Below are positions 16,320 through 25,799 of a DNA stretch of 64,000 nucleotides, one piece after another. The position numbers were made by a program, and so were the translations under genes. Location of the stretch: positions 2,418,001 through 2,482,000 of the forward strand of contig NZ_CP117520.1 in NCBI RefSeq assembly GCF_028621895.1, read 5' to 3'. The DNA comes from Acinetobacter sp. GSS19. Its GTDB lineage: Bacteria > Pseudomonadota > Gammaproteobacteria > Pseudomonadales > Moraxellaceae. How positions within the stretch are numbered: position 1 is the stretch's first letter; the number at the start of each line of letters is the position of its first letter. The notes below the pieces were generated by a model. It saw only the letters and a program-made list of their open reading frames with translations, was not told the origin of the DNA and ran no database searches.

Positions 16320-17681
16320 TTAGCCTTTTAAAGCCGTGATCAGTTTCTGATGGAGTCCACCAAAACCACCATTCGACATAATCACTATGGCGTCCCCTTC
16401 TTGTGCTTCATTGACGATACGCTGAATAATCTCGTCCAAAGAACGGCTGACCTGTGCAGAATTCGGAGCTGAGTCAATAACGGGCTGTAAATCCCAGTCC
16501 AGTCCTTCTGGCTGATACCAGATCACTTCATCGGCTAGACGTGCCGAATGTGCCAGACCGTCCTTATGGCTGCCCATACGCATGGTATTTGAACGTGGTT
16601 CAATAATCGCCCATAGACGGCGTTCACCAAGGCGTTTACGTGCACCATCCAGTGTGGTTTCAATCGCGGTTGGATGATGGGCAAAGTCATCATATACCTC
16701 GACACCCCGAATCGTACCTAACAGCTCCATACGACGCTTGACGCCTGCGAAATTCGACAGCGCTTCGCATGCCTGTGCAATCGAAACACCAACGTGCTGT
16801 GCAGCTGCAATCGTGGCAAGTGCATTGGCAACGCTATGCTGACCCGTCATGCTCCAGCAGACTTCACCTTGTACATTGCCCTGCTCCAACACTTTGAAAT
16901 GGCTGCCATCCAGCGCAATCAATTCAGCAGAAAGCGCGGCTTGCGGATGAGGCTGTAAACTGGTGCGGACGACCGGAGTCCAGCAACCCATTGCCAACAC
17001 TTCATCGATATTCGTTTCAGTAATAGGCGCAATAATACGGCCTTGGCTTGGAATGGTACGTACCAAGTGATGGAATTGTTTCTGAATGGCTGCCAGATCA
17101 TCAAAAATGTCGGCGTGGTCAAATTCCAGGTTGTTGAGAATTGCGGTACGGGGATGGTAATGCACAAATTTGGAACGTTTATCAAAGAATGCCGAATCGT
17201 ATTCATCGGCTTCGACCACAAAGTATTTTCCGCCCAAACGTGCACTCTGGCTAAAACATAGTGGTACGCCGCCAATCAGAAAGCCCGGGTTGAGACCGGC
17301 CTGATCGAGTACCCAGGCCAGCATGGTCGTCGTGGTGGTTTTACCATGTGTACCCGCGACGCCTAGGACGTGTTTGCCTTGCAACACGTGATCAGCCAGG
17401 AATTGAGGGCCGGACACATAAGGTAAGCCGGCATCCAGCATATATTCCACAGCATCAATACCGCGTTTCATGGCATTACCAACGATCACCAGATCCGGAT
17501 GAGGTTGCAAATGGCTGCGGTCATAACCTTGCATTAAGGCAATCCCTGCATTTTCCAGCTGAGTCGACATTGGAGGGTAAACATTTTGGTCCGAGCCGGT
17601 CACGGTGTGGCCCAGTTCACGTGCAAGCAAGGCCAAAGAGCCCATAAAAGTGCCACAAATTCCCAAAATATGCAGATGCAT
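16320..17681 (-). CDS. mpl: UDP-N-acetylmuramate:L-alanyl-gamma-D-glutamyl-meso-diaminopimelate ligase
   Basis: Mpl recycles murein tripeptide by joining it to UDP-MurNAc. The 453-residue protein is of the Mur ligase family: N-terminal nucleotide-sugar domain beginning MHLHILGICGTFMGSLALLAREL, ATP loop GVAGTHGKTTTTT (about 108-120), central motif EADEYDSAFFDKRSKF, and C-terminal segment DDFAHHPTAIETTL. The GICGTFMG start is characteristic of Mpl rather than MurC. It is a single gene with its own terminator. Confidence 0.96.
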   Translation of the reverse strand: MHLHILGICGTFMGSLALLARELGHTVTGSDQNVYPPMSTQLENAGIALMQGYDRSHLQPHPDLVIVGNAMKRGIDAVEYMLDAGLPYVSGPQFLADHVLQGKHVLGVAGTHGKTTTTTMLAWVLDQAGLNPGFLIGGVPLCFSQSARLGGKYFVVEADEYDSAFFDKRSKFVHYHPRTAILNNLEFDHADIFDDLAAIQKQFHHLVRTIPSQGRIIAPITETNIDEVLAMGCWTPVVRTSLQPHPQAALSAELIALDGSHFKVLEQGNVQGEVCWSMTGQHSVANALATIAAAQHVGVSIAQACEALSNFAGVKRRMELLGTIRGVEVYDDFAHHPTAIETTLDGARKRLGERRLWAIIEPRSNTMRMGSHKDGLAHSARLADEVIWYQPEGLDWDLQPVIDSAPNSAQVSRSLDEIIQRIVNEAQEGDAIVIMSNGGFGGLHQKLITALKG

Positions 17682-17953
17682 TATTTACCTACTCCACTAC
17701 TCATTTTGTTGCGTCCCTTTGATCAGTAGACGCACGCTATTTATAAAAAATTGTGGCAGAAACGATAGCAAGGCTATGGCTGAAAAGATAGAGTGAGTTG
17801 TGTCGCAGCGAACGAAATTTACAGAAAATCCCCTGCCCGTTTGCACTGCTCTTTTTTAAGTGCGTACTGATAGCAAATGGGAAGAGTCTCCGGCCTCGGT
17901 CTATAATCATCGGCTTGCTGCATTTAACCCGTATGATCCAGGAAGCTGTTGCT

Positions 17954-18301
17954 GTGAACCAGACCCTCATTGCCTTGAGTTTTTTAATTCTATCCAACTG
18001 TTTTATGACTCTGGCCTGGTATGGACACCTTAAATTTTTACATCAGGCTCCCTTATGGCAAGCCATCCTGATGGGTTGGGGTATCGCGTTTTTTGAGTAT
18101 TGTTTTATGATTCCAGCCACGCGTTTGCTGGCGCAACAAGGCTGGATGACCGGTGAAATGAAAATCACCCAGGAAGTGGTCACCTTACTGGTATTTGTGC
18201 CATTTATGCTGTTTCTGTTTAAACAACCGTTTAAGCTGGATTATCTCTGGGCGGCTTTATGTTTATGTGGTTGTGTGTATTTTATTTTCCGTAATGCCTA
18301 A
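17954..18301 (+). CDS. DMT-type small membrane protein (DUF486)
   Basis: A 115-residue protein with four membrane segments, matching the DUF486 family of single-domain drug/metabolite-transporter-like proteins: (M)NQTLIALSFLILSNCFMT, WYGHLKFL, GWGIAFFEYCFMIPATR and the end CLCGCVYFIFRNA. The GTG at 17954 follows AGGAAG with eight bases of spacing and gives the usual family length; an ATG at 17933 would add seven residues. The much longer upstream frame has no support. A -10-like TATAAT is at 17902-17907. Function of the family is unknown. Confidence 0.82.
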   Translation: MNQTLIALSFLILSNCFMTLAWYGHLKFLHQAPLWQAILMGWGIAFFEYCFMIPATRLLAQQGWMTGEMKITQEVVTLLVFVPFMLFLFKQPFKLDYLWAALCLCGCVYFIFRNA

Positions 18302-18385
18302 ACATCAGGTTTGGGCTGTGTTAGCCGGATGATCCGATTTTATCGGATTTTCTCGTATTTATCTCTGCCCTTAAGCCCCTTAGTC

Positions 18386-18415
18386 TTGGGACGTGGCTTA
18401 AAAACACGCTATAAT
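18386..18415 (+). promoter_or_regulatory. Promoter of purEK
   Basis: -10 TATAAT at 18410-18415 with a partial -35 TTGGGA at 18386-18391 (18-base spacer), 77 bases upstream of purE. No PurR-type operator was recognised. Confidence 0.6.
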
Positions 18416-18492
18416 AGTCGACTTTCTCCAATTTAAGCTTGGCTTTAGTCGAGATTTTTCTTCCATTTACCTAATAGCCTTTGGAATTGCCA

Positions 18493-19002
18493 ATGAATGC
18501 GGTCAGCGACGCTCAACCTCTAGTCGGAATTATTATGGGTTCTCAATCAGATTGGGCAACTCTTGAACATACTGCCAATATGCTCAAACAGTTGGGTGTC
18601 CCGTTTGAAGCCGAAGTGGTTTCAGCACACCGTACACCGGATCGTCTGTTTGAATATGCTGAAACAGCCCGTGAGCGTGGCATTCAGGTCATTATTGCTG
18701 GTGCAGGTGGTGCTGCGCACTTACCTGGCATGTGTGCGGCTAAAACGGATTTGCCTGTACTAGGCGTACCGGTGAAATCTTCGATTTTAAATGGTGTAGA
18801 TTCTCTGCTTTCAATTGTACAAATGCCTGCTGGTATTGCAGTAGGAACCTTGGCGATTGGTCCAGCAGGTGCGAGCAATGCGGCCATTATGGCAGCGCAG
18901 ATTTTGGGTTTAACACGTCCTGAAATTGCAAAAAATGTGGCCGATTTCCGCGCAGCACAAACCGCGAAAGTGGCCAACAACAATATTCCGGGTCAAATGT
19001 AA
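18493..19002 (+). CDS. purE: N5-carboxyaminoimidazole ribonucleotide mutase
   Basis: PurE converts N5-CAIR to CAIR in de novo purine synthesis. The 169-residue protein has the class I motif [10 protein letters not shown] and the [11 protein letters not shown] segment with the catalytic histidine, followed by [12 protein letters not shown]. The ATG at 18493 gives [12 protein letters not shown]; an in-frame TTG 12 bases earlier is less likely. The next gene, purK, starts 17 bases after its stop, and both use one promoter and one terminator. Confidence 0.97.
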   Translation: MNAVSDAQPLVGIIMGSQSDWATLEHTANMLKQLGVPFEAEVVSAHRTPDRLFEYAETARERGIQVIIAGAGGAAHLPGMCAAKTDLPVLGVPVKSSILNGVDSLLSIVQMPAGIAVGTLAIGPAGASNAAIMAAQILGLTRPEIAKNVADFRAAQTAKVANNNIPGQM

Positions 19003-19019
19003 GTAAGGGTTTTGGCATC

Positions 19020-20141
19020 ATGAATAAAACCATCGGTATTTTTGGTGGCGGCCAGTTGGGTCGTATGATGGCGCAAGCTGCATTACCACTGAATATTCAA
19101 TGTACCTTCTATGAAGCGAGTAATGACTGCCCTTCTGCAGCTTTAGGTCCAGTTTTCTCCAGTCAGACAGAAAATGGTTTGGCGGAATTTATGGCCAGTG
19201 CGGATGTCTTCAGTCTGGAATTTGAAAATACGCCGTTAGCTGATGTGGATGTTTTGACACAAAGCAAAACGTTGCATCCACCGCGTCAGGCATTGGCAAC
19301 TGCTCAAAACCGACTGCTGGAAAAAAGCCTGTTTGATCAGCTCGGAATTCCGGTTGCACCGTATCGTGCTGTAAATTCACTGGAAACTTTGCATGCCGCC
19401 GTGACTGAACTGGGTTTACCTTTAGTGCTAAAAACTGCGACAGGCGGTTATGATGGCAAAGGCCAGTTCGTATTGCGCACTCAGGATCAGATTGAGCAGG
19501 CTTGGGCAGAGCTTGGTCCTGCCGGTAGTCTGATTGCTGAAAGTTTTGTGAACTTTTCCCGTGAAGTTTCTATTATTGCGGTACGTGGACAAAATGGTGA
19601 AGTAAAAACCTGGCCATTGGCAGAAAACCATCACCATAATGGCATTCTGTCGCATTCGATTGTACCGGCACCAAATAGTGCGGATTTACAACCGTTTGCT
19701 CAAGAGTACATCACTCGCCTGCTCAATCACTTGAATTATGTGGGTGTATTGACTTTAGAGCTGTTTGTGACTGAAAAAGGCTTATATGCCAATGAAATGG
19801 CGCCACGTGTGCATAATTCCGGTCACTGGTCGATTGAAGGTGCTGTTTGTTCGCAGTTTGAAAACCACATTCGTGCCGTTGCTGGCCTGCCACTTGGCTC
19901 AACAGATGTGGTTCGTCCAACCGTGATGGTGAATATCATTGGTCAGCATCCGAAGTCTGAAGATGTATTGGCTTTAAATGGTGCCCATTTGCACTTGTAT
20001 AACAAAACTGAACGTCAAGGCCGTAAACTAGGTCATATTACTTTGATGCCTGTGGATAGCTCGGAATTAACCACTTTATGCCGTGCACTGGCGAAGATCC
20101 TGCCAGAACCATTGGCTTTGACTCAAGATATGAGCATCTAA
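19020..20141 (+). CDS. purK: 5-(carboxyamino)imidazole ribonucleotide synthase
   Basis: PurK uses ATP and bicarbonate to make N5-CAIR from AIR, feeding PurE. The 373-residue ATP-grasp enzyme begins MNKTIGIFGGGQLGRMMAQAA (Rossmann-like N-terminal domain), has the ATP-grasp loop VLKTATGGYDGKGQ (about 136-149), and the metal site region ELFVTEKGLYANEMAPRVHNSGHWS. Length is normal. It is the second gene of the purEK operon and ends 17 bases before a strong terminator. Confidence 0.97.
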   Translation: MNKTIGIFGGGQLGRMMAQAALPLNIQCTFYEASNDCPSAALGPVFSSQTENGLAEFMASADVFSLEFENTPLADVDVLTQSKTLHPPRQALATAQNRLLEKSLFDQLGIPVAPYRAVNSLETLHAAVTELGLPLVLKTATGGYDGKGQFVLRTQDQIEQAWAELGPAGSLIAESFVNFSREVSIIAVRGQNGEVKTWPLAENHHHNGILSHSIVPAPNSADLQPFAQEYITRLLNHLNYVGVLTLELFVTEKGLYANEMAPRVHNSGHWSIEGAVCSQFENHIRAVAGLPLGSTDVVRPTVMVNIIGQHPKSEDVLALNGAHLHLYNKTERQGRKLGHITLMPVDSSELTTLCRALAKILPEPLALTQDMSI

Positions 20142-20158
20142 ACTCCCAACTGTTGTTT

Positions 20159-20190
20159 AAAAAAGCGTTCTCTAGCGGGAGCGCTTTTTT
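20159..20190 (+). terminator. Terminator of purEK
   Basis: AAAAAAGCGTTCTC - TAGC - GGGAGCGCTTTTTT (G-T pairs allowed), followed by ATT. Confidence 0.88.
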
Positions 20191-20334
20191 ATTGTCTGCA
20201 GATTCGGCATGATTGCCGCCTCTTATGTTTTCAGCCATCTGTCGGCTGATCTTTCAGCTTTATTGTTTATAAAATAAACATTTGTTATAACAAGTGAACC
20301 TTGGTATTTGGATGATTGATGTGCCGAGGAAGAG

Positions 20335-20730
20335 TTTTTTTGAATTCAAAAAATATGTGGCTCGTTTGAATTTAAAATTCTCTTTTAAATTTAAAAGTCA
20401 GATTTGAATTTAAATGGTTCAATTTTTAAATTTAAACCTGAAATATGAATTTAAATAGCAGGATTTAAATTCATCTTTTTCTTGTTGGGTTGAGTTATCC
20501 ACATTTGGCAGGTGCTTTTCTGCCTAATTTGAATTTATAAACCTTAATTTGAATTCAAAATACATCCTTAATTGGGTTTTGAATTTAAAAACGTGGTTGT
20601 GGATATCTTTATTTGAATTTAAAAACGGAAAATGAATTTAAATTGACGCAAAATAAATTCAAATTTACCAATTCATCTCTGAACTCTCGTTAAATCCTGT
20701 TATGGTAAAGGTAAATTTGAATTTAAAGAT
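20335..20730. repeat. Cluster of GAATTTAAA repeats with a DnaA box, oriC-like in composition
   Basis: In about 390 bases there are eight exact GAATTTAAA nonamers (plus strand from 20368, 20406, 20447, 20581, 20615, 20634, 20719; minus strand 20464-20472), two AAATTTAAA (20387, 20428) and at least four one- or two-base variants (20342, 20531, 20551, about 20654). A perfect DnaA box TTATCCACA is at 20495-20503 and a one-mismatch box TGTGGATAT at 20598-20606. The same AT motif recurs in oriC (e.g. 3254-3262). It ends against the start of the transglycosylase gene. Role unknown. Confidence 0.8.
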
Positions 20731-20733
20731 GTA

Positions 20734-22032
20734 GTGAAATCGATGAGACGTTTTATAGTCTTGTGTGCTTCAGGATTATTGTGTTGGACACACGCTCAGG
20801 CCGAATTAATCCTGAATGGCAAAACACTCAGCCAAAGTGATCTATTAGAAAATCCACGCACGACATCCGTGACAAATAATAATTTTCAGGCATGTTTGGC
20901 AGGGTTGAGTGATCAGGCAGTGGCCTCAGGGGTCGTGCCAAGCCGTTATGCCCAATACACACGTGATCTGACACCCGATTATTCAGTCATTGAAAAACTC
21001 AACTATCAACCGGAGTTTTCTACACCAATTTGGGATTACCTGTCCGGTCTGGTGGATGACGAACGGGTAGCTTTAGGGCAGCAAAAACTGGCACAGCACC
21101 GTGCGGTACTGAACCAGGTGGCACAGGTTTATGGTGTAGCGCCTGAAACGGTAGTCGCTGTTTGGGGTGTAGAAAGTAATTTTGGTGATATTGCTGGTAA
21201 GTATCCATTGTTACAGGCATTAGGCACGTTGAGTTGTGAAGGACGCCGTCAAAGTTATTTTCGTAGCGAGTTTTTTACCGCTATGCGAATTTTACAGCGA
21301 GGTGATGTCACGCAAGAGCAGTTACGTGGCTCTTGGGCTGGCGCATTTGGCCATACCCAATTTATGCCTTCGACCTATGAGCGCTTAGCAGTCGATTTTG
21401 ATGGAGATGGCCGACGCGATCTCGTCTCTAGCACTGCGGACGCTTTGGCCTCAACAGCCCATTTCTTGCAACAGGCAGGTTGGCAAAGCGGTATGCCGTG
21501 GGGTTTTGAAGTTAAATTGCCTGCGAATTTGGAGATACAAGGTGAGGGACGCCGTAATAAGAAAGCTTTGCGTTACTGGATAGATCAAGGTGTACTACGC
21601 GCCGATGGAAATACCTTATTGCAAGGTAACCTGTCTGAACAGACACCTGCCGGTCTAATGACGCCTGCCGGTACAAATGGACCAGCCTTTTTAGTTTTCA
21701 AAAATTTTGATGCCTTGTACAGCTATAATGCTGCTGAAAGTTATGCCTTGGCGATTGCCCATTTATCAGACCGTTTACGAGGACAAAGTGGTTTTGTTAC
21801 GCCGTGGCCGACAGATGATGCGGGAACTTCACGTGCAGAACGCCGTGAGATACAGCAGTATTTATTAAATAAAGGCTATGACATTGGTGAGGCAGATGGA
21901 TTGATCGGTGATAAAACCCGTCAAGCCATCCGTCAGGAGCAGTTGCGTTTAGGTTTAAACCCGACTGGACGGGCAGGCCAGCAGATTTTGCGTACTTTCA
22001 GAAATGAAAATGCCCAACGTTTGATGCAGTAA
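20734..22032 (+). CDS. Lytic murein transglycosylase, MltB family, with peptidoglycan-binding domain
   Basis: Cuts the glycan strand of peptidoglycan, forming 1,6-anhydro ends. The 432-residue protein has a signal peptide (cut after HAQA), the SLT_2/MltB catalytic domain with the glutamate in VWGVESNFG (Glu147) and AGAFGHTQFMPSTYERLAVD, and a C-terminal PG_binding_1 domain (about 370-425, YDIGEADGLIGDKTRQAI). No lipobox is seen, so it is periplasmic rather than anchored. The GTG at 20734 and the ATG at 20743 are both possible starts. Its upstream DNA is the GAATTTAAA cluster, which must contain or overlap its promoter. Confidence 0.9.
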   Translation: MKSMRRFIVLCASGLLCWTHAQAELILNGKTLSQSDLLENPRTTSVTNNNFQACLAGLSDQAVASGVVPSRYAQYTRDLTPDYSVIEKLNYQPEFSTPIWDYLSGLVDDERVALGQQKLAQHRAVLNQVAQVYGVAPETVVAVWGVESNFGDIAGKYPLLQALGTLSCEGRRQSYFRSEFFTAMRILQRGDVTQEQLRGSWAGAFGHTQFMPSTYERLAVDFDGDGRRDLVSSTADALASTAHFLQQAGWQSGMPWGFEVKLPANLEIQGEGRRNKKALRYWIDQGVLRADGNTLLQGNLSEQTPAGLMTPAGTNGPAFLVFKNFDALYSYNAAESYALAIAHLSDRLRGQSGFVTPWPTDDAGTSRAERREIQQYLLNKGYDIGEADGLIGDKTRQAIRQEQLRLGLNPTGRAGQQILRTFRNENAQRLMQ

Positions 22033-22081
22033 ATTCCAAAGCATCCCTTTAGAGTCTATATTGCTCTAAAAGGAGATCAAG

Positions 22082-22495
22082 TTAAGCTTCTGGATCGAGT
22101 TTGACTGCGTCTAAGATGTCAAAAATGACTGTGGTGACATCTTGGCTGAGATCACGATTATTAAAGATCTCATACGCCGTAATCGTGACATCGGTGTCAC
22201 TTGGTAGAAGACGCTGTTCTTCTTCAATCAGCTGCTGAATGGGGAGCAGAGTCTGTTTTACCTCAAGATGTAAAATATCCTTAAATTCGACATTTTCATC
22301 TTCGAGTTCAATCAATTGCTCGTTAAAAAAAGGCAAGAGAATGGAGTGGAGATAAGGTTGAATCTCGACAATATCAAAGATTTCGATATCGCGGCTCTGT
22401 TCAATTGTGCTGATGTGGTCATTTACTTCTATCAGGATATGGTAGTAACTCACATGGATCTCCACTAATTTCTTGGCGTCTCTTTTCATCTCCAC
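22082..22495 (-). CDS. Uncharacterised acidic 137-residue protein
   Basis: Not recognised. It is a soluble acidic protein rich in Ile, Leu, Glu and Asp, with no signal peptide, cysteines or known motif. It starts MEMKRDAKKLVEIHVSYYHI (GTG, with an ATG two codons later) and has a helix-rich middle (LLPFFNEQLIELEDENVEF, TLLPIQQLIEEEQRLLP). It resembles small Acinetobacter-specific orphan proteins in composition. It lies between the MltB-type gene (convergent) and dnaK; the dnaK terminator separates it from dnaK. Function unknown. Confidence 0.65.
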   Translation of the reverse strand: MEMKRDAKKLVEIHVSYYHILIEVNDHISTIEQSRDIEIFDIVEIQPYLHSILLPFFNEQLIELEDENVEFKDILHLEVKQTLLPIQQLIEEEQRLLPSDTDVTITAYEIFNNRDLSQDVTTVIFDILDAVKLDPEA

Positions 22496-22690
22496 AATAA
22501 CACGAATTGTATGGAATTGCCTTGTGATCTAAGACATAAGCGAATGAACACGTAAGGATTTTTTACACTGTGAGTTAAATGGATGATGAGTTTTAGCTTT
22601 GATCGACCTGAATCGGAATCATGGTTTCTCAAGCCAAATAAAAGAAAAGAATTTATATCTCTTATATGCACGCAGCATACTGCTAAAAAT

Positions 22691-22718
22691 AAAAAACCGC
22701 GCATAAGCGCGGTTTTTT
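22691..22718 (-). terminator. Terminator after dnaK
   Basis: AAAAAACCGCGC - ATAA - GCGCGGTTTTTT, perfect hairpin 15 bases after the dnaK stop, T-run on both strands. Confidence 0.93.
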
Positions 22719-22732
22719 ATTAAGCTGACAAA

Positions 22733-24673
22733 TTATTTTTTGTCATCTTTTACTTCAGTGAATTCAGCATCTACAACGCCATCATCGGCTTTTTGCTGAC
22801 CTGCATCACCGCCTTGGAATGCATTCGGATCAAAACCTTGTGCACCACCGGCTTGTTGAGCTTGCTCATAAGCACGTTGGGTAATTGGCATCAAGATGTT
22901 TTGTAATGCTTCAGTTTTGGCTTTAATGACTTCTACATCATTTTCTTTGGTTGCTGCTTCAAGTTCAGAAACTGCAGTGTTCACTGCTGTTTTTTCATCT
23001 TCAGTCACCTTGTCGCCAAGATCTTTTACCGCTTTTTGTGCACTTGAAGTCAGGGCATCAGCTTCGTTACGTGCTTTTGCCAATTCTTCAAACTTGCGGT
23101 CTTCTTCAGCATTCGCTTCAGCATCTTTGATCATCGCTTCAATTTCAGCATCGCTCAAACCAGAGTTTGCTTTAATTTGAATAGATTGTTCTTTACCTGT
23201 GCTCTTGTCTTTCGCAGATACTTTCAAGATACCATCCGCATTGATGTCGAATGACACTTCAATTTGCGGTACACCGCGTGGTGCAGGTGGGATGTCGCCC
23301 AACTGGAAGTTACCCAACAATTTGTTTTGTTGAGCCATCTTACGTTCACCTTGGTAAACCGAAATATCTACGGCAGGTTGGTTATCTGCTGCAGTTGAGA
23401 ACACTTGAGATTTCTTCGCAGGAATCGTGGTGTTTTTCTCGATGATTGGTGTTAATACACCGCCCATGGTTTCGATACCCAACGTTAACGGAGTCACGTC
23501 AAGAAGCAATACGTCAGTTTTGTCACCAGACAATACTGCACCTTGAATTGCTGCACCAATCGCAACTGCTTCGTCTGGGTTCACGTCTTTACGTGGCTCT
23601 TTGCCGAAGAATTCTTGTACTTTTTGTTGTACAAGTGGCATACGAGACTGACCACCCACCAAGATTACGTCTGAAATGTCTGAAGTTGACAGACCAGCGT
23701 CTTTCAAGGCAATACGGCAAGGCTCAATTGTACGTTCAACCAGATCAGCAACCAAACCTTCCAATTTTGCACGTGTTACGTTGATCACTAAGTGTTTAGG
23801 ACCAGTGGCATCAGCGGTGATGTATGGAAGGTTGATTTCAGTTGCATTTGAAGAAGAAAGCTCGATTTTGGCTTTTTCAGCAGCTTCTTTTAAACGTTGT
23901 AAGGCAAGTGGATCATTTTTCAGATTCACATTTTGCTCTTTCTTGAACTCTTCTACCAAGAAGTCGATCAATGCTGTATCGAAGTCTTCACCGCCCAGGA
24001 AGGTATCACCGTTAGTTGACAATACTTCGATCTGTTGGTCGCCATCTAGGTCTGCAATTTCGATAATTGAAACGTCAAAAGTACCACCGCCCAAGTCATA
24101 CACTGCGATTTTGCGGTCGCCTTCTTTTTTGTCCATACCGAACGCAAGTGCAGCAGCAGTTGGTTCGTTGATGATACGTTTAACATCTAAACCCGCGATA
24201 CGGCCAGCATCTTTAGTTGCTTGACGTTGTGCATCGTTAAAGTAAGCCGGTACAGTAACAACGGCTTCAGTCACTGTTTCACCCAAATAGTCTTCTGCAG
24301 TTTTTTTCATTTTTTTCAAAACTTCTGCAGAGATTTGTTGTGGTGCAAGTTTCTTGTCGTTTACTTCTACCCAAGCATCACCATTGTCAGCTTTGATGAT
24401 TTTATAAGGTACAAGGCCGATATCTTTTTGCACCGCTTGGTCTTCATAACGACGACCAATCAAACGTTTGATCGCGAACAATGTATTTTTAGGGTTCGTC
24501 ACTGCCTGACGTTTAGCAGACTGACCAACCAAGATTTCGCCATCTTTGTACGCAATGATCGATGGTGTGGTGCGCGCACCTTCAGCATTCTCGATCACTT
24601 TAACTTTGTCGCCTTCAAGTACAGCAACACATGAGTTTGTAGTACCTAAGTCAATACCAATGATTTTAGCCAT
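22733..24673 (-). CDS. dnaK: Molecular chaperone DnaK (Hsp70)
   Basis: Hsp70: binds unfolded peptides in an ATP cycle driven by DnaJ and GrpE. The 646-residue protein starts [18 protein letters not shown], has the phosphate loops [13 protein letters not shown] and VGGQSRMP, the substrate domain (about 390-505) and an acidic C-terminal lid and tail ending in [12 protein letters not shown] (EEVD-like bacterial tail). It is downstream of grpE with 118 bases between them and has its own sigma-32-type promoter at 24723-24750. dnaJ is not adjacent but about 30 kb away. Confidence 0.98.
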   Translation of the reverse strand: MAKIIGIDLGTTNSCVAVLEGDKVKVIENAEGARTTPSIIAYKDGEILVGQSAKRQAVTNPKNTLFAIKRLIGRRYEDQAVQKDIGLVPYKIIKADNGDAWVEVNDKKLAPQQISAEVLKKMKKTAEDYLGETVTEAVVTVPAYFNDAQRQATKDAGRIAGLDVKRIINEPTAAALAFGMDKKEGDRKIAVYDLGGGTFDVSIIEIADLDGDQQIEVLSTNGDTFLGGEDFDTALIDFLVEEFKKEQNVNLKNDPLALQRLKEAAEKAKIELSSSNATEINLPYITADATGPKHLVINVTRAKLEGLVADLVERTIEPCRIALKDAGLSTSDISDVILVGGQSRMPLVQQKVQEFFGKEPRKDVNPDEAVAIGAAIQGAVLSGDKTDVLLLDVTPLTLGIETMGGVLTPIIEKNTTIPAKKSQVFSTAADNQPAVDISVYQGERKMAQQNKLLGNFQLGDIPPAPRGVPQIEVSFDINADGILKVSAKDKSTGKEQSIQIKANSGLSDAEIEAMIKDAEANAEEDRKFEELAKARNEADALTSSAQKAVKDLGDKVTEDEKTAVNTAVSELEAATKENDVEVIKAKTEALQNILMPITQRAYEQAQQAGGAQGFDPNAFQGGDAGQQKADDGVVDAEFTEVKDDKK

Positions 24674-24722
24674 TAGATCTGTTCCTCAAAAATTTTTTGC
24701 AATTGTTTTCGCTTGTTATCCG

Positions 24723-24750
24723 ATATGAGAGCCATTGAATTTTTTTCAAG
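24723..24750 (-). promoter_or_regulatory. Sigma-32 (heat-shock) promoter of dnaK
   Basis: Minus strand: CTTGAA (24745-24750), 14-base spacer, TCTCATAT (24723-24730). The spacing equals that of E. coli dnaK P1 and the -10 is close to CCCCATNT. It lies 50 bases before the dnaK start. Confidence 0.75.
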
Positions 24751-24791
24751 TTATGATGTTTAAAAAAACTCTAAAACTCCCGATTTTTTGC

Positions 24792-25331
24792 TTATTGACC
24801 GACCATCACCATGGCTGGACGCAATAAACGGCCTGCAAGGGTGTAACCTTTTTGCAGAACAACACCAATTTCACCGGCTTTTGCATTTGGATCGATGCCA
24901 ACCGCTTGGTGGACTTCAGCGTTGAAGCCGCTATTGGTATCTACCGCCACTACTTCAAATTTTTCTAGTGTGGTGAGCAAGGCTTTTAGGGTTAGTTCTA
25001 CACCCTCAGAAAGTGGGGTTTTTTCGTCACCGGCAGCTTGCAATGCGCGTTCTAGGTTGTCTACAGAATCCAACAGGCCTTTGGCAAACTTTTCTAATGC
25101 AAATTTTTTCGCATTTTCTGCTTCACGCTCTAAACGCTCTTTAGTTTTTTCAGCTTCATAAATTGCATTTGCAGCACGAGCTTTTTCGAGTTTTAGGCTA
25201 TCTTCAAGTTGGGCGATTTTTGCGTGTAAATCTTCAATGCTTACTTCAGCTGCTTCTTGTTCAGCCGCTTCCGTCAGGATTTCTTCTTGCTGAACATTCT
25301 CTTGAGACTGTTCGTTTTGCTCGTTTGCCAT
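24792..25331 (-). CDS. grpE: Nucleotide exchange factor GrpE
   Basis: GrpE releases ADP from DnaK. The 179-residue protein has an acidic, Gln/Glu-rich N-terminus ([17 protein letters not shown]), a long coiled-coil helix (about 35-85, [19 protein letters not shown]), and the C-terminal beta domain with [16 protein letters not shown] and the end [16 protein letters not shown]. An upstream in-frame ATG (25364) would add 11 basic residues, but GGAGAT before ATG 25331 and family starts favour the shorter form. It precedes dnaK on the same strand and has a heat-shock-type promoter at 25447-25472. Confidence 0.95.
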   Translation of the reverse strand: MANEQNEQSQENVQQEEILTEAAEQEAAEVSIEDLHAKIAQLEDSLKLEKARAANAIYEAEKTKERLEREAENAKKFALEKFAKGLLDSVDNLERALQAAGDEKTPLSEGVELTLKALLTTLEKFEVVAVDTNSGFNAEVHQAVGIDPNAKAGEIGVVLQKGYTLAGRLLRPAMVMVGQ

Positions 25332-25446
25332 TGATGATCTCCGTTTAAATGGGTTTTTAAACATGTACAGTCCTTGCTGGCTTCAGTCTTCACTGTATTG
25401 ATTCTGAACTGCCATGCTTTTGCTCTATTTAGTCAATACACATGAG

Positions 25447-25472
25447 GTATGGGCAATGTTTAGAAATTCAAG
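25447..25472 (-). promoter_or_regulatory. Probable sigma-32 promoter of grpE
   Basis: Minus strand: CTTGAA (25467-25472), 12-base spacer, GCCCATAC (25447-25454); spacing is slightly short compared with consensus. It lies 116 bases upstream of the grpE start. Confidence 0.6.
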
Positions 25473-25765
25473 TTGCTATGATGAGGAAAATCACTTGATT
25501 GTTGTATAAATGGGCATGGTAATCCTTTCATGTTATTGTGATTTTTTTAAAGTAGTTGGATTTACTTTGCAGTTGGAGTAAGCAAAGGTCGAAACTTCTT
25601 ATCGCAAAAGGCTAATTCATTCTTATAGCGAATTTTGCTTAATATTTATACATAAAAACGATGAGAATCAGCCAAAATAAGTATTTCACAAAATTTCGCC
25701 TGGTCCTTAATATCTGCTCCAGATTCTATCGCTGTAGTTTCTCTTGATATTTTTCTTGTGTTTTC

Positions 25766-25799
25766 AAGCTTATCTGTTGACTCGATAAGCTTTTTTTTT
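25766..25799 (+). terminator. Orphan terminator, candidate end of a small RNA
   Basis: Arms AAGCTTATC and GATAAGCTT around a 9-base loop, then nine T residues on the plus strand only. No plus-strand ORF lies upstream back to grpE, so it may end an unannotated RNA within about 25480-25800. The rest of this 649-base gap (25332-25980) shows the grpE promoter and otherwise nothing clear. Confidence 0.75.

Noticed and set aside
20335..20730. The repeat cluster as a second replication origin or plasmid origin
   Set aside because: It has only one perfect DnaA box and no replication gene beside it, so origin function is not supported; a regulatory or titration role is more plausible.
20335..20730. 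The repeat cluster as a CRISPR array
   Set aside because: Repeats are 9 bases, irregularly spaced, in both orientations, without spacers or cas genes.
22486..22704. 72-codon frame on the minus strand near dnaK
   Set aside because: It overlaps the dnaK terminator and the start of the next gene, and its composition is not protein-like.
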